Below are positions 51,875 through 61,221 of a stretch of 64,000 nt of DNA, in pieces; within the stretch, counting starts at the first letter, position 1, and each line of letters opens with the position of its first letter. The translations under genes and the position numbers were made by a program. The notes beneath the pieces were generated by a model. It had not been told where the DNA came from and did no database searches. It saw only the letters and a program-made list of their open reading frames with translations. This stretch comes from Tumebacillus_A lipolyticus (GTDB taxonomy: Bacteria > Bacillota > Bacilli > Tumebacillales > Tumebacillaceae), in contig NZ_JBHUIO010000005.1 in NCBI RefSeq assembly GCF_042682745.1, forward strand, positions 1,327,371 through 1,391,370, written 5' to 3'.

Positions 51875-51883
51875 AGGCGCTTC
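51847..51883 (-). terminator. Terminator of the yidC-jag operon
   Basis: AAGCGCCT and AGGCGCTT arms are followed on the minus strand by seven T. The loop contains an exact DnaA box. Confidence 0.85.
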
Positions 51884-51902
51884 TCGATTCGTTTTGATAG
51901 CG

Positions 51903-52592
51903 TTAAGATCGATGTTTGGAAGGAGTACGCCGCCCACCTCTGTCGCGTGACTTTTCGCCGCTTCGCTCTTTTGGCGAGATCACCACTTTGCGATAGGGTT
52001 CTTCGCCGTGCGAAAAGGTGACCACGTCGGGGCGGTTTTGCAAAAAGGTATGAATGATCTTGCGCTCAGTGGGCGACATCGGCTCAAGCAAGATCTCGCG
52101 CTTTTGCAACAGCGCTTTGTTCGCCAAGCGATCTGCCAAGCGCTCCAGCGTCTCTTTTCGGCGCAAGCGGTAATCCTGAGCGTCGAGCACGATCCGTAAA
52201 AAGCGCTCGCTGTGCTTGTTGGCGACCAGGTTGACCAGGTATTGCAGCGCATCGAGCGTCGTCCCACGGCGGCCGATCACGATGCCGATCGACTCTCCGG
52301 ACATTTGAATCATGTACTGCGTGTCGCTCTCCTGCTCCACCGCGATGGTGACATCCTGCACACCCATCGTCTGCAGAACTTCGCTGAGAAACTTTTTCGT
52401 CTCTTCGATCGGATCGAGCGGCAGCGTTTCCACTTCCACCTCTGCATCGCGAACGCCGAAGAGTCCTAAAAACCCTCGGCGCGGCTGTTTCAAAACGATT
52501 ACGTTTACGCGATCACGGGAGACGCCTAACTTTTTTAGAGCCAGCTCGGTTGCTAGATCAACCGTTTTACCCGTTGTGATCACTTTTTTCAT
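51903..52592 (-). CDS. jag: RNA-binding protein Jag/KhpB
   Basis: The 229-residue protein has a Jag-N domain (residues 1-50, TGKTVDLATELALKKLG), a KH domain with IGIVIGRRGTTLDAL, and an R3H domain (RRKETLERLADRLANKALL, then PMSPTERKIIHTFL). A basic tail follows. It binds RNA, often with KhpA, and influences envelope growth and sporulation. Its start overlaps the yidC stop by 4 nt. Confidence 0.96.
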   Translation of the reverse strand: MKKVITTGKTVDLATELALKKLGVSRDRVNVIVLKQPRRGFLGLFGVRDAEVEVETLPLDPIEETKKFLSEVLQTMGVQDVTIAVEQESDTQYMIQMSGESIGIVIGRRGTTLDALQYLVNLVANKHSERFLRIVLDAQDYRLRRKETLERLADRLANKALLQKREILLEPMSPTERKIIHTFLQNRPDVVTFSHGEEPYRKVVISPKERSGEKSRDRGGRRTPSKHRS

Positions 52593-53344
52593 TTCTTCTT
52601 GCCCCCAGCGGTCGCTTCTGGAGCGTTCGGTGCTTTAATGCCTTTGGTGAAGTAAGTCTGGACGATCGTCAGCACGTTGGAGAAAATCCAGTACAGGCCG
52701 AGCGCCGCTGGGAATTGCCAAGTGAAGAAACCGATCATCAACGGCATGATCATCAGCATCATCTTCGTGTTCGCATCGTTGTTGACCATCGACATCTTCG
52801 ATTGGATGTAGGTGGTGCCAGCTGCGAGCACCGCGAGGATGATGTTCTCGATCGACTGTGTGCTCGAAAGCAACAGAATGCCCAAGAACTCATGCTCTTT
52901 CAGCGCGTGGTTGGTGTTGATCGCCTGATACAGCGCCAAGAGGATCGGCATCTGAACGAGGATCGGGAAGCAGCCGGCCAGCGGGTTGGCATTGTACTGT
53001 TGGAACAGCTTCATCGTCTCTTGGTTGATCATCTGCTTGTCGTTCTTGTACTTCTCGCGAATCTTGGTCAGTTCGGGCGAGAGCTGCTGCATGACCTTTG
53101 TATAGCGGATCTGTTTGATCATCAGCGGAAGCGTGATCAGGCGGACGATCAACGTCACGATCAGAATCGCGATTCCGTAGTCTGTGGTCAACTCGTAGAA
53201 GTAGTCGAGTCCGTCCGAAACCAGACCGACAAATTTACCCCAAAAGCCGCTTCGGTCGAGCGTGCCGTCAGCAGTTGTGCCACAACCGGTCATCAGAACG
53301 GCGAGCAGCACCAGGGTGACAGGAATTTTCAATCGTTGCAACAA
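52589..53344 (-). CDS. yidC: Membrane protein insertase YidC/SpoIIIJ
   Basis: The 251-residue protein starts with a TTG after AAGGAGGGG and has a lipoprotein signal ending LMTGC, so the mature Cys21 is lipidated. Five membrane helices follow, including IAILIVTLIVRLITLPLMI with the conserved hydrophilic-groove Arg. It inserts membrane proteins alone or with SecYEG; the SpoIIIJ form also serves sporulation. Confidence 0.96.
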   Translation of the reverse strand: MLQRLKIPVTLVLLAVLMTGCGTTADGTLDRSGFWGKFVGLVSDGLDYFYELTTDYGIAILIVTLIVRLITLPLMIKQIRYTKVMQQLSPELTKIREKYKNDKQMINQETMKLFQQYNANPLAGCFPILVQMPILLALYQAINTNHALKEHEFLGILLLSSTQSIENIILAVLAAGTTYIQSKMSMVNNDANTKMMLMIMPLMIGFFTWQFPAALGLYWIFSNVLTIVQTYFTKGIKAPNAPEATAGGKKK

Positions 53345-53359
53345 GCTGAGTTCCCCTCC

Positions 53360-53599
53360 TTAATGAGAGCAATCGTGATCTATGTAAGGCTCAGGCACCG
53401 GGTCAAAACCCCCGGGATGCCAAGGACCGCATTTGATGATTCGTTTACAGGTGAGGAGCAGGCCGCGAACGGCTCCGTGAGTTTGGACAGCCTGTAGGCC
53501 GTATTGGGAGCAAGTCGGGTAAAACCGACATGTAGGCGGTTTCAGTGGAGAGATGAATTTCTGATAGAAGCGAAAGAGCAGCAAAAGCGCTCGTTTCAT
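53360..53599 (-). CDS. yidD: Membrane protein insertion efficiency factor YidD
   Basis: From the ATG at 53599 the 79-residue protein has the amphipathic start LLLFRFYQKFISPLKPPTCR, then FYPTCSQYGLQAV and GPWHPGGFDPVP, all family hallmarks. It helps YidC at the membrane. It begins 1 nt after the rnpA stop. Confidence 0.96.
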   Translation of the reverse strand: MKRALLLLFRFYQKFISPLKPPTCRFYPTCSQYGLQAVQTHGAVRGLLLTCKRIIKCGPWHPGGFDPVPEPYIDHDCSH

Positions 53600-53600
53600 C

Positions 53601-54017
53601 TTATTGAACACCTTTCTTCCGCTCGCCTTGCTTGTCCACGACTCGCCGGTTCGGCGGGCCGGGCTTGCGGTTCTGACCCTCCGGTCGATCGATGTTGCGC
53701 AACAGGTGTTGCACGTTTTGCAGCATCTTCTCGAAATTGAGGTCTGACGCAGATGGGCGGGCGATCACGACCAGATCGTAACTTTCGACGATCTGTTCGC
53801 GGTTCGCGCGAAACGCCTCTCGCAGCAGCCGCTTCACGCGGTTTCTCATCACCGCCTTGCCGACCTTCTTGCTGACGGAGAAACCGACGCGGAACGTGTC
53901 GCAGTTCCGATTTTTTAAATAATAGATGACGAGATAGCGGTTGGCGAAAGATTGTCCATGATGAAAGACGCGCTGAAAGTCTCGCTTATCTGTCAATCGG
54001 TGCTCTTTTTGTAGCAT
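53601..54017 (-). CDS. rnpA: Ribonuclease P protein component
   Basis: From the ATG at 54017 the 138-residue basic protein reads HRLTDKRDFQRVFHHGQSF, RVGFSVSKKVGKAVMRNRVK with the conserved RNR motif, and RLLREAFR. It binds the RNase P RNA for tRNA 5' processing. The C-terminus is a longer basic tail than usual (RPEGQNRKPGPPNRR). Confidence 0.96.
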   Translation of the reverse strand: MLQKEHRLTDKRDFQRVFHHGQSFANRYLVIYYLKNRNCDTFRVGFSVSKKVGKAVMRNRVKRLLREAFRANREQIVESYDLVVIARPSASDLNFEKMLQNVQHLLRNIDRPEGQNRKPGPPNRRVVDKQGERKKGVQ

Positions 54018-54082
54018 GAACCTGGCCCCCATTCCATCTCCTAGTATACGGAAGCAAGGGTGCCGTTTAACCGCCTTTTATG

Positions 54083-54107
54083 TAAAAAGGCCACGAGACG
54101 TGGCCTT
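54083..54107 (-). terminator. Attenuator/terminator between rpmH and rnpA
   Basis: GGCCACG and CGTGGCC arms followed on the minus strand by TTTTTAC overlap the rpmH stop codon. It would let rpmH be made in excess over rnpA. Confidence 0.75.
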
Positions 54108-54240
54108 ATGCGGACAGAACCTTTCTTCCTTTGCGACGACGTGCAGCCAGAACGCGACGGCCATTCTTAGTCGCCATGCGTGCACGGAAACCATGAACTT
54201 TCTTGCGCTTGCGTACGTTCGGTTGGAAAGTACGTTTCAT
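54106..54240 (-). CDS. rpmH: Ribosomal protein bL34
   Basis: The 44-residue very basic protein starts MKRTFQPNVRKRKKVHGF after GGGAGGTG and ends RRKGRKVLSA, the standard bL34 sequence. It is first in the leftward rpmH-rnpA-yidD-yidC-jag series, facing oriC and dnaA. Confidence 0.98.
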   Translation of the reverse strand: MKRTFQPNVRKRKKVHGFRARMATKNGRRVLAARRRKGRKVLSA

Positions 54241-54435
54241 CGATCTACACCTCCCTATCGAACTTTCTATCTGAATGAAAGAAAGCCTTCAGTAGACAAT
54301 TTACCTCGTAATTATAGCGGAGTTCGCAGATGATTGCAAGGTACGTTCCGAAAGCGAGCAAAGGAAATGGTTGGTCAAAGCCTGTGGAAAACTTTTTCGA
54401 CGCGAAAAATACTTTTCGACAGCTCTTCAACAGCA

Positions 54436-54721
54436 TTATCCACAATCCACATCGCTGTGAATGAATCTGATTGCGTACTGTTCTCGATGTGGATAAGTTT
54501 GAAAAAGTCCGTTGTCATCAGGGTTTCATTTCTGATATGATGGAGGAGCTTGTCCGTGGATAACATTTTGGAATCCACACACTTACTAACAGGTGTGGAT
54601 AACTCTGTGGATTATTATCCTCAGATGTGGATGCTTTGTCCCCAATCATGGGGACAACAATGTGCATCATCCAACAAACTACGGAACAAATCGACACTGT
54701 ACGCCTCATTTATTATCCACA
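54436..54721. other. oriC left part: DnaA boxes upstream of dnaA
   Basis: Exact boxes TTATCCACA or TGTGGATAA are at 54436-54444, 54488-54496, 54594-54602 and 54713-54721, with one-mismatch boxes at 54555-54563 and 54606-54614. The AT-rich 552-nt gap between rpmH and dnaA also carries the promoters of both. A Spo0A-like TTCGACA lies at about 54415-54421. Confidence 0.92.
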
Positions 54722-54792
54722 ATACTTGTTGGTAATCGCAAGCGACTGTGGATTTTTCTTTTTGTATTTTTTTTGGGGAGGTTCCTGACTTC

Positions 54793-56157
54793 ATGGATCG
54801 GCAAGCTTTAGACCTGTGGCAGAAGACGACGGCCACCTTGGAGACGCGGCTTTCCAAGCCGAGCTTTGAGACCTGGTTCAAATCGACGCAGCCCGTCTCC
54901 TATGAGAACAATATGCTGATTGTCTCCGTGCCGAACGAATTTTCCCGCGACTGGCTGGAATCTCGTTACTCGGCCATCATCAAGGAAACTCTCACCGCCA
55001 TCACGAGGCAAGAAGTGACGGTCAAGTTTGTCATCCCGCAAGTTTTTGATGAATCCCTCTATGAAAATTCACCAAAAGCTGCGCCGCCAAACACGCCCGA
55101 GCCTCAAGGAGAAGAGTTTCCCGAGTTCGTCCCTTCGGCGCTCAACCCGAAGTATCTGTTCGACACGTTCGTCATCGGGGCGGGCAACCGCTTTGCGCAC
55201 GCAGCTTCCCTCGCGGTCGCCGAAGCTCCAGCCAAAGCTTACAATCCCCTCTTCATCTATGGGGGCGTAGGGCTTGGCAAAACGCACTTGATGCACGCGA
55301 TCGGCCACTATGTGCTCGATCACAACCCGCAGGCCAAAGTGGTCTACATCTCTTCCGAAAAGTTCACCAACGAGTTCATCAACGCCATTCGCGACAACAA
55401 GACGGTCGATTTCCGCAACAAATACCGCAATGTGGACGTGCTCCTAATTGACGATATTCAATTCCTCGCCGGAAAAGAACAGACCCAGGAGGAATTTTTC
55501 CATACGTTTAATTCTCTGCACGAAGAGAACAAGCAGATCATCATCTCCTCCGACCGTCCACCCAAGGAGATCCCGACGCTTGAGGACCGCTTGCGCTCGC
55601 GCTTCGAATGGGGTTTGATCACCGACGTCCAACCGCCCGACTACGAGACGAGGATTGCGATCCTTCGCAAGAAGGCCAAGGCGGAGGCGCTCGACATTCC
55701 AAGCGAAGTGATCACGCACATCGCCAACAAGATCGACACGAACATTCGCGAGCTGGAGGGCGCCCTGATCCGCGTGGTCGCCTATTCTTCGCTGATCAAC
55801 CGCGACCTGTCGGCAGAGCTTGCGATGGAGGCGCTGAAGGATATCATTCCGTCGAACAAGCCGAAGCAGGTCACCATCGCCGACATCCAGCGCGTCGTCG
55901 GCGAGCACTTTGACATGAAGCTCGATGATTTTAAAGCGAAGAAACGCACGAAAGCGATCGCCTACCCGCGGCAGATCGCCATGTACTTGGCTCGCGAGCT
56001 AACCGATTTTTCTCTGCCGAAGATCGGCGACGAATTTGGCGGTCGCGACCACACGACGGTCATCCATGCGCACGAGAAGATCTTGAAGGAGCTTCAGGTC
56101 GATTATTCGCTGCGCCAGACGATCGAAACGCTGAAAGAAAAGCTTGGCCACAATTAA
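54793..56157 (+). CDS. dnaA: Chromosomal replication initiator DnaA
   Basis: The 454-residue protein is started at the ATG at 54793 (MDRQALDLWQKT) after GGGGAGG. Domain III has GGVGLGKTHLMHAIGHYV and LLIDDIQFLAGKEQ; domain IV carries the DnaA-box-reading signature GGRDHTTVIHAHEKI. Domain II is short (residues ~85-115). It binds the boxes on both sides of its gene and opens the origin. Confidence 0.98.
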   Translation: MDRQALDLWQKTTATLETRLSKPSFETWFKSTQPVSYENNMLIVSVPNEFSRDWLESRYSAIIKETLTAITRQEVTVKFVIPQVFDESLYENSPKAAPPNTPEPQGEEFPEFVPSALNPKYLFDTFVIGAGNRFAHAASLAVAEAPAKAYNPLFIYGGVGLGKTHLMHAIGHYVLDHNPQAKVVYISSEKFTNEFINAIRDNKTVDFRNKYRNVDVLLIDDIQFLAGKEQTQEEFFHTFNSLHEENKQIIISSDRPPKEIPTLEDRLRSRFEWGLITDVQPPDYETRIAILRKKAKAEALDIPSEVITHIANKIDTNIRELEGALIRVVAYSSLINRDLSAELAMEALKDIIPSNKPKQVTIADIQRVVGEHFDMKLDDFKAKKRTKAIAYPRQIAMYLARELTDFSLPKIGDEFGGRDHTTVIHAHEKILKELQVDYSLRQTIETLKEKLGHN

Positions 56158-56161
56158 GAGT

Positions 56162-56337
56162 TGGGGATAACAATTGTGACTAAGCTGTGAATAAGTACAC
56201 AGTCCAAAAGGGCACTTGGATATGTGGATAAGTGAATGATCGTTGCGCACAGATTGTCCACACCTGCAAAAGCTGATCTGGCATGCGGTTTTTCCTCTTA
56301 TCCACATATTCAGTGCCCCTATTACTGTTATTACTAC
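56162..56337. other. oriC right part: DnaA boxes, GC patch and DnaA-trios (unwinding element)
   Basis: Exact boxes are at 56223-56231 (TGTGGATAA) and 56298-56306 (TTATCCACA); near matches are at 56162-56170, 56186-56194 and 56254-56262. The last box is followed by the GC patch TGCCCC and then TATTACTGTTATTACTAC (56320-56337), a 3-nt-period element like the Bacillus DnaA-trios, and AT-rich DNA. This is where strand opening should start. Confidence 0.9.
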
Positions 56338-56414
56338 AAAATCTCTTATAAACTACTCCACCTACAACTATGCTCAGTGCTCTGAGCGTATGACAGCCTG
56401 AGGGGGAAACATCC

Positions 56415-57551
56415 GTGAAAATTTTGATTCAGCGCCAAAACCTTGTCCAAGCCATCCAAAATGTTCAAAAGGCGGTCTCTGGCAAAACGACGATCCCCGT
56501 CTTGACCGGCATCAAGATCGTCGCCAGCAAGGAAGGCCTCAGCCTGACAGCGACCGACCTGGAGATCGGGATCGAAACGCGCGTTCCGACACACATAGAA
56601 GAAGATCAGATTGTGAACGTTATCGAAGAGGGCGCGATCGTGCTGTCAGCGCGCTATTTGAGCGATATCGTCCGCAAGCTGCCATCGCAGCAAGTGGAGA
56701 TCGAAGTCAAACAGAACTACCTGACGATCATTCGCGGCGGGAAGTCGGAGTACAACCTGCACGGTCTCGATCATGAAGAGTTCCCACGCCTGCCGCAGGT
56801 GATCGGCAATCAGGTGTTCTCGATCCAGTCTGACATCTTGAAAGACATGATTCGCCAGACCTCTTTCGCCGTCTCCACAGAGGAGATCCGCCCGGTGCTG
56901 ACCGGCGTGATGTTCTCGCTGAAAAAGGGGACGCTGAAGTTTATCGCGACCGACTCGCACCGTCTGGCCACCCGCGAATCGGTGGTCGAAGCGCCAGAAG
57001 ATCTGGAGATCCACAACGTCATCCTGCCGGGCAAGAGCTTGAATGAGCTGGCGCGCTTGCTGGCAGACGACTCCTCGCTCGTCGATCTGGTCGTCGCCGA
57101 CAATCAGGTGCTCGTGCAGATGGACAAAACGCAGTTCTACACGCGTCTGATCGATGGCCAATACCCGGACATCTCGCGGATCATCCCGTCCAATTTCAAG
57201 ACGGGGCTCACCGTCAAGACGAAAGAGCTGCAAGGTGCGGTCGAGCGGGCGTCGCTGATCGCCAAAGAGCATGAAAACAACCTCGTCCGCTTAAACATCA
57301 AAGGGGGCGGGATCGAGATTTCCTCCAACTCTCCAGATGTCGGGAAAGTATCGGAGTCGATCGAGGATGTAAGCATCACCGGCGATGACCTGCTGATCGC
57401 GTTCAACTCGAAATTTATGCTCGATGCGCTGCGGGTGATCGACAGCGAGGAGCTGTTGATCGAGTTCACCGGATCGATGAGCCCATTCCTTGTGAAGATC
57501 CCTGACAACCCGAGCTGTCTTCACCTCATTTTGCCGGTGCGGATCTACTAG
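56415..57551 (+). CDS. dnaN: DNA polymerase III sliding clamp (beta)
   Basis: The 378-residue protein begins at a GTG after GAGGGGG (MKILIQRQNLVQAIQNVQK) and has the three clamp domains; the C-terminal LPVRIY is typical. It encircles DNA and tethers the polymerase. Separated from dnaA by the unwinding element. Confidence 0.98.
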   Translation: MKILIQRQNLVQAIQNVQKAVSGKTTIPVLTGIKIVASKEGLSLTATDLEIGIETRVPTHIEEDQIVNVIEEGAIVLSARYLSDIVRKLPSQQVEIEVKQNYLTIIRGGKSEYNLHGLDHEEFPRLPQVIGNQVFSIQSDILKDMIRQTSFAVSTEEIRPVLTGVMFSLKKGTLKFIATDSHRLATRESVVEAPEDLEIHNVILPGKSLNELARLLADDSSLVDLVVADNQVLVQMDKTQFYTRLIDGQYPDISRIIPSNFKTGLTVKTKELQGAVERASLIAKEHENNLVRLNIKGGGIEISSNSPDVGKVSESIEDVSITGDDLLIAFNSKFMLDALRVIDSEELLIEFTGSMSPFLVKIPDNPSCLHLILPVRIY

Positions 57552-57562
57552 GGGGGAACCAC

Positions 57563-57784
57563 GTGAGCATTCAACAGATCAAGATCAACACCGAATTTAT
57601 CACCATGAGCCAATTCCTCAAGTTTGCTGAGGTGATCGATTCGGGCGGTATGGTGAAGTGGTTTTTGGAGGAGCATGACATCAAGGTGAACGGGGAGCCG
57701 GAGAACCGCCGCGGCAAAAAGCTGCGCGCGGGAGATACGGTGGAGATCGCAGGCATCGGCTCCTACCGCATCGAGCAGGACTGA
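57563..57784 (+). CDS. yaaA: S4-domain protein YaaA
   Basis: The 73-residue protein has an S4 RNA-binding domain (QFLKFAEVIDSGGMVKWFL, then VNGEPENRRGKKLRAGDTVE). It lies between dnaN and recF as in Bacillus and is linked to ribosome assembly. The start is a GTG after GGGGGGAA. Confidence 0.95.
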   Translation: MSIQQIKINTEFITMSQFLKFAEVIDSGGMVKWFLEEHDIKVNGEPENRRGKKLRAGDTVEIAGIGSYRIEQD

Positions 57785-57790
57785 GATCGC

Positions 57791-58900
57791 ATGTGGATCA
57801 AACGGCTGGAACTGCGAAATTTTCGCAACTATGACTCGTTGCAGTTGTTCGACCTCTCCCCAAGGGTAAACATCCTGGTCGGCCAAAATGCACAGGGGAA
57901 GACGAATGTGGTGGAAGCGATGCTGCTCCTGTCTGTCGGCAAGAGTCACCGCACGAACAAAGATGCGGAGATGATCCGATTCGAGGCTGACTTCGCGACG
58001 CTTCAAGCGGTGATCGAGCGTCAGGAGCGCGCCTACCGCCTCGATCTCACGCTGCTTCCCAAAGGCAAAAAAAGCGCGGTCAACGGCGTTGAAAAACGAA
58101 AGATGAGCGACTTTGTCGGTCATCTTAACGTCGTCCTGTTCGCGCCGGAAGATCTGCAGTTGATCAAGGGCGGCCCGCAACAGCGGCGCCGTTTTCTTGA
58201 CGTGGAGATCGGTCAGGTTTCGCCGCAGTACCTGTACAACCTCACCCAGTACCAAAAGGTGCTCCTGCAGCGCAATTCCTTGCTCAAGGAGATCGGCCAG
58301 CGCAAGGTCGGAGAAGAGATGCTGATGATCTGGGATGATCAGCTCGCCGTCTACGGGAGCAAGGTGATCCGCAAGCGCTTGGAGTTTGTGGAGCGGCTGG
58401 AGGGGTTTGCCAAAGAGATCCACATGCGGATCAGCGGCGGCAAGGAAGCGCTGTCCTTCCATTACCAAAACTCGCTCGACTGCTCCGATCTGACGAGGAT
58501 GGAGGAGATCTACCGCGAGGAGCTCACCGCAAAGCGGAAGGTGGACATCCTGCGCGGCTCCACCTCTGTCGGGCCGCACCGCGACGACTTGGAAGTGCGG
58601 ATCGACGAGCGCAAGGTGCAGACGTTCGGCTCGCAGGGGCAGCAGCGCACCGCCTCGCTGTCGATGAAGCTGGCGGAGATCGAGCTGATCAAGGCGGAAG
58701 TTGGGGAATACCCGGTGTTGCTGCTCGACGATGTGCTCTCTGAGCTCGACGAGGAGCGGCAACTGCATCTGGTCAAGAGCATGGGCGAGAAGGTCCAGAC
58801 GATCGTCACGACGACGACCACGTTTGGGCTGGAGCACTTTCTGAGCGAGGAAGCTAACGTGTACAGGGTGGAACGTGGTATAATCGCCAAAGAAGGGTAG
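57791..58900 (+). CDS. recF: DNA replication and repair protein RecF
   Basis: The 369-residue SMC-like ATPase has Walker A GQNAQGKTNVVEA, the signature region FGSQGQQRTASLS and Walker B VLLLDDVLSELD. It loads RecA at gaps with RecO and RecR. It begins 6 nt after yaaA. Confidence 0.97.
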   Translation: MWIKRLELRNFRNYDSLQLFDLSPRVNILVGQNAQGKTNVVEAMLLLSVGKSHRTNKDAEMIRFEADFATLQAVIERQERAYRLDLTLLPKGKKSAVNGVEKRKMSDFVGHLNVVLFAPEDLQLIKGGPQQRRRFLDVEIGQVSPQYLYNLTQYQKVLLQRNSLLKEIGQRKVGEEMLMIWDDQLAVYGSKVIRKRLEFVERLEGFAKEIHMRISGGKEALSFHYQNSLDCSDLTRMEEIYREELTAKRKVDILRGSTSVGPHRDDLEVRIDERKVQTFGSQGQQRTASLSMKLAEIELIKAEVGEYPVLLLDDVLSELDEERQLHLVKSMGEKVQTIVTTTTTFGLEHFLSEEANVYRVERGIIAKEG

Positions 58901-58912
58901 GTGAATTTTGGA

Positions 58913-59164
58913 ATGTTTATTCACTTAGGCGGAGATGTCATGGTGCAGAGCAAGGACGTCATCGCCATCTTTGACTTGAAGATGAAGTACTCTTCGGACA
59001 GCACCAAGGAATTCCTCAATGTGGCCGATGAAGAAGGATTTGTTGTGACGATCGACGAAAACGAAAGCAAATCGTTTGTGGTGACCACGAAGAAAGTCTA
59101 CTATTCGCCGATATCGTCCCTCACGCTGAAGAAGAGGGCAGGTTTCGTTTCGGAACTTGAATAG
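58913..59164 (+). CDS. remB: Extracellular matrix regulator RemB (DUF370, YaaB)
   Basis: From the ATG at 58913 the 83-residue protein reads MFIHLGGDVMVQSKDVIAI, then SFVVTTKKVYYSPISSLTL. It is the RemB/YaaB member of the DUF370 family. Related RemA binds DNA to activate matrix genes. It sits between recF and gyrB as in Bacillus, and ends at a terminator. Confidence 0.9.
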   Translation: MFIHLGGDVMVQSKDVIAIFDLKMKYSSDSTKEFLNVADEEGFVVTIDENESKSFVVTTKKVYYSPISSLTLKKRAGFVSELE

Positions 59165-59175
59165 TATTCATTACT

Positions 59176-59207
59176 GTTCGCCAGAACTTAATCTGGTGAA
59201 CTTTTTG
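59176..59207 (+). terminator. Terminator of the dnaN-remB operon
   Basis: TTCGCCAG and CTGGTGAA arms (one G-U pair) are followed by CTTTTTG. gyrB therefore has its own promoter downstream. Confidence 0.85.
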
Positions 59208-59269
59208 TGTAAATGGTAGAATTTACGGAAACAATACATAAAACGAGTTAATCATGGAGGGTACCGACA

Positions 59270-61198
59270 TTGACTCAGGAATTGAATGCCTCCGTTTATG
59301 ATGAGAATCAGATACAGGTTCTCGAAGGTTTAGAAGCGGTTCGTAAGCGTCCGGGGATGTATATCGGTTCCACCGCTTCCCGAGGCCTGCATCATCTCGT
59401 CTGGGAAATCGTTGACAATGGGATTGACGAAGCGCTTGCCGGTTTTTGCGACCATGTGCAAGTGACGATACAGGCGGATAACAGCATCAAAGTCAGCGAC
59501 AACGGCCGGGGTGTGCCCACCGGGATTCATCCGAAGATGGGGATTCCGACTGTCGAAGTCGTTTATACGATCTTGCATGCGGGCGGTAAGTTTGGCGGGG
59601 AGGGCTACAAGGTGTCGGGCGGTCTGCACGGCGTCGGAGCTTCTGTCGTCAACGCGCTGTCCGAATGGATGGAAGTCACCGTCAAGCAAAAAGGCAAAGT
59701 GTTCCGTCAGACGTATGATCGCGGCATTCCGCGCTACGGCCTGAAGGAGATCGGCGAGATGGAGCAGAAGGAGCGCACAGGCACGACTGTCATCTTCAAG
59801 CCCGATCCGGAAATCTTCCAAGAGACGACCGTCTTTGAGTATGAGATTCTGGAAGGCCGCCTTCGGGAGCTGGCGTTTTTGAACGGCGGGCTGCGCATCA
59901 CGCTCCGCGATGAGCGCGAAGGCCACGAGCGTGAAGATGTGTACCACTACGAGGGGGGGATCTCCTCGTTTGTCGAATACCTGAACAAAGGCAAGGAAGT
60001 GCTGTTCAACCCGCCCGTGTTCACCGCGGGGGAGAAGGATGGCGTCGTTGCCGAAGTCGCTTTGCAATATAACGATTCCTACTCGAAAGACAATATTTTT
60101 TCCTTCGCAAACAATATCAACACGCATGAGGGCGGCACGCACGAATCGGGCTTTAAGTCCGCTTTGACCCGCGTGATCAACGAATATGCGCGCAAATATA
60201 ACCTGATCAAAGAAAATGAGAACAACCTGACCGGCGATGATGTGCGGGAAGGGATCTGCGCGATCGTGTCGGTGAAAGTATCGGAGCCGCAGTTTGAAGG
60301 CCAGACGAAGACGAAGCTCGGCAACTCTGAGGTGCGCGGGATCGTCGAGACGATCTTCTCCGACAGGTTTATGACCTTCCTCGATGAGAACCCGGCGACG
60401 GCGAAGAAGATCATCGAAAAAGCGCTGCTCGCCTATCGCGCCCGCGAGGCGGCTCGCAAGGCGCGGGAGCTGACCCGCCGCAAGTCGGCGCTCGAAGTAT
60501 CCTCCCTGCCTGGCAAGCTGGCCGACTGCTCTTCCCGCGATCCGCACGAGTCGGAGCTGTTTGTCGTCGAAGGGGATTCGGCGGGCGGATCGGCTAAACA
60601 GGGTCGTGACCGCCACCGCCAAGCGATTCTCCCGCTGCGCGGGAAGATCATCAACGTCGAGAAGGCGCGGCTGGACAAAATTCTCTCCAACAACGAGATC
60701 CGCACGATCATCACGGCGCTCGGAACTGGGATCGGCGACGATTTCAACTTGGAGAAGGCGCGCTACCACAAGCTGGTGATCATGACGGACGCGGACGTCG
60801 ACGGCTCGCATATCCGCATTCTGCTCTTGACCTTCTTCTATCGCTACATGCGCGAGCTGATCAAGGCGGGATACGTCTATATCGCACAGCCGCCGCTGTA
60901 CAAGGTGCAAAAGGGCAAGCAGATCAGCTATGTGTACAACGACCGCCAACTGGAAGAGAAGCTGAACGAGATCGGCCGCACCGGCATTTCGATCCAGCGC
61001 TATAAAGGTCTTGGCGAGATGAACGCTGAGCAGCTCTGGGAGACGACGATGGACCCGGAGAGCCGCACGCTCTTGCAGGTCAGCATCGAGGATGCTGCCA
61101 AGGCGGAAGAGTTTTTTGACAAGCTGATGGGCGACCGGGTGGAGCCGCGCCGCGAATACATCGAGCAGAATGCGCGCTATGCGCAGCTTGACATCTAG
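59270..61198 (+). CDS. gyrB: DNA gyrase subunit B
   Basis: The 642-residue protein starts at a TTG after GGAGGG. The ATPase domain has GLEAVRKRPGMYIGST and GLHGVGASVVNALS; the TOPRIM domain has LFVVEGDSAGGSAKQGRDR and MTDADVDGSHIR. With GyrA it introduces negative supercoils. The resident residues around the drug-binding sites look ordinary. Confidence 0.98.
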   Translation: MTQELNASVYDENQIQVLEGLEAVRKRPGMYIGSTASRGLHHLVWEIVDNGIDEALAGFCDHVQVTIQADNSIKVSDNGRGVPTGIHPKMGIPTVEVVYTILHAGGKFGGEGYKVSGGLHGVGASVVNALSEWMEVTVKQKGKVFRQTYDRGIPRYGLKEIGEMEQKERTGTTVIFKPDPEIFQETTVFEYEILEGRLRELAFLNGGLRITLRDEREGHEREDVYHYEGGISSFVEYLNKGKEVLFNPPVFTAGEKDGVVAEVALQYNDSYSKDNIFSFANNINTHEGGTHESGFKSALTRVINEYARKYNLIKENENNLTGDDVREGICAIVSVKVSEPQFEGQTKTKLGNSEVRGIVETIFSDRFMTFLDENPATAKKIIEKALLAYRAREAARKARELTRRKSALEVSSLPGKLADCSSRDPHESELFVVEGDSAGGSAKQGRDRHRQAILPLRGKIINVEKARLDKILSNNEIRTIITALGTGIGDDFNLEKARYHKLVIMTDADVDGSHIRILLLTFFYRYMRELIKAGYVYIAQPPLYKVQKGKQISYVYNDRQLEEKLNEIGRTGISIQRYKGLGEMNAEQLWETTMDPESRTLLQVSIEDAAKAEEFFDKLMGDRVEPRREYIEQNARYAQLDI

Positions 61199-61221
61199 AA
61201 CAAAATTTAAGGGGATTCCTT

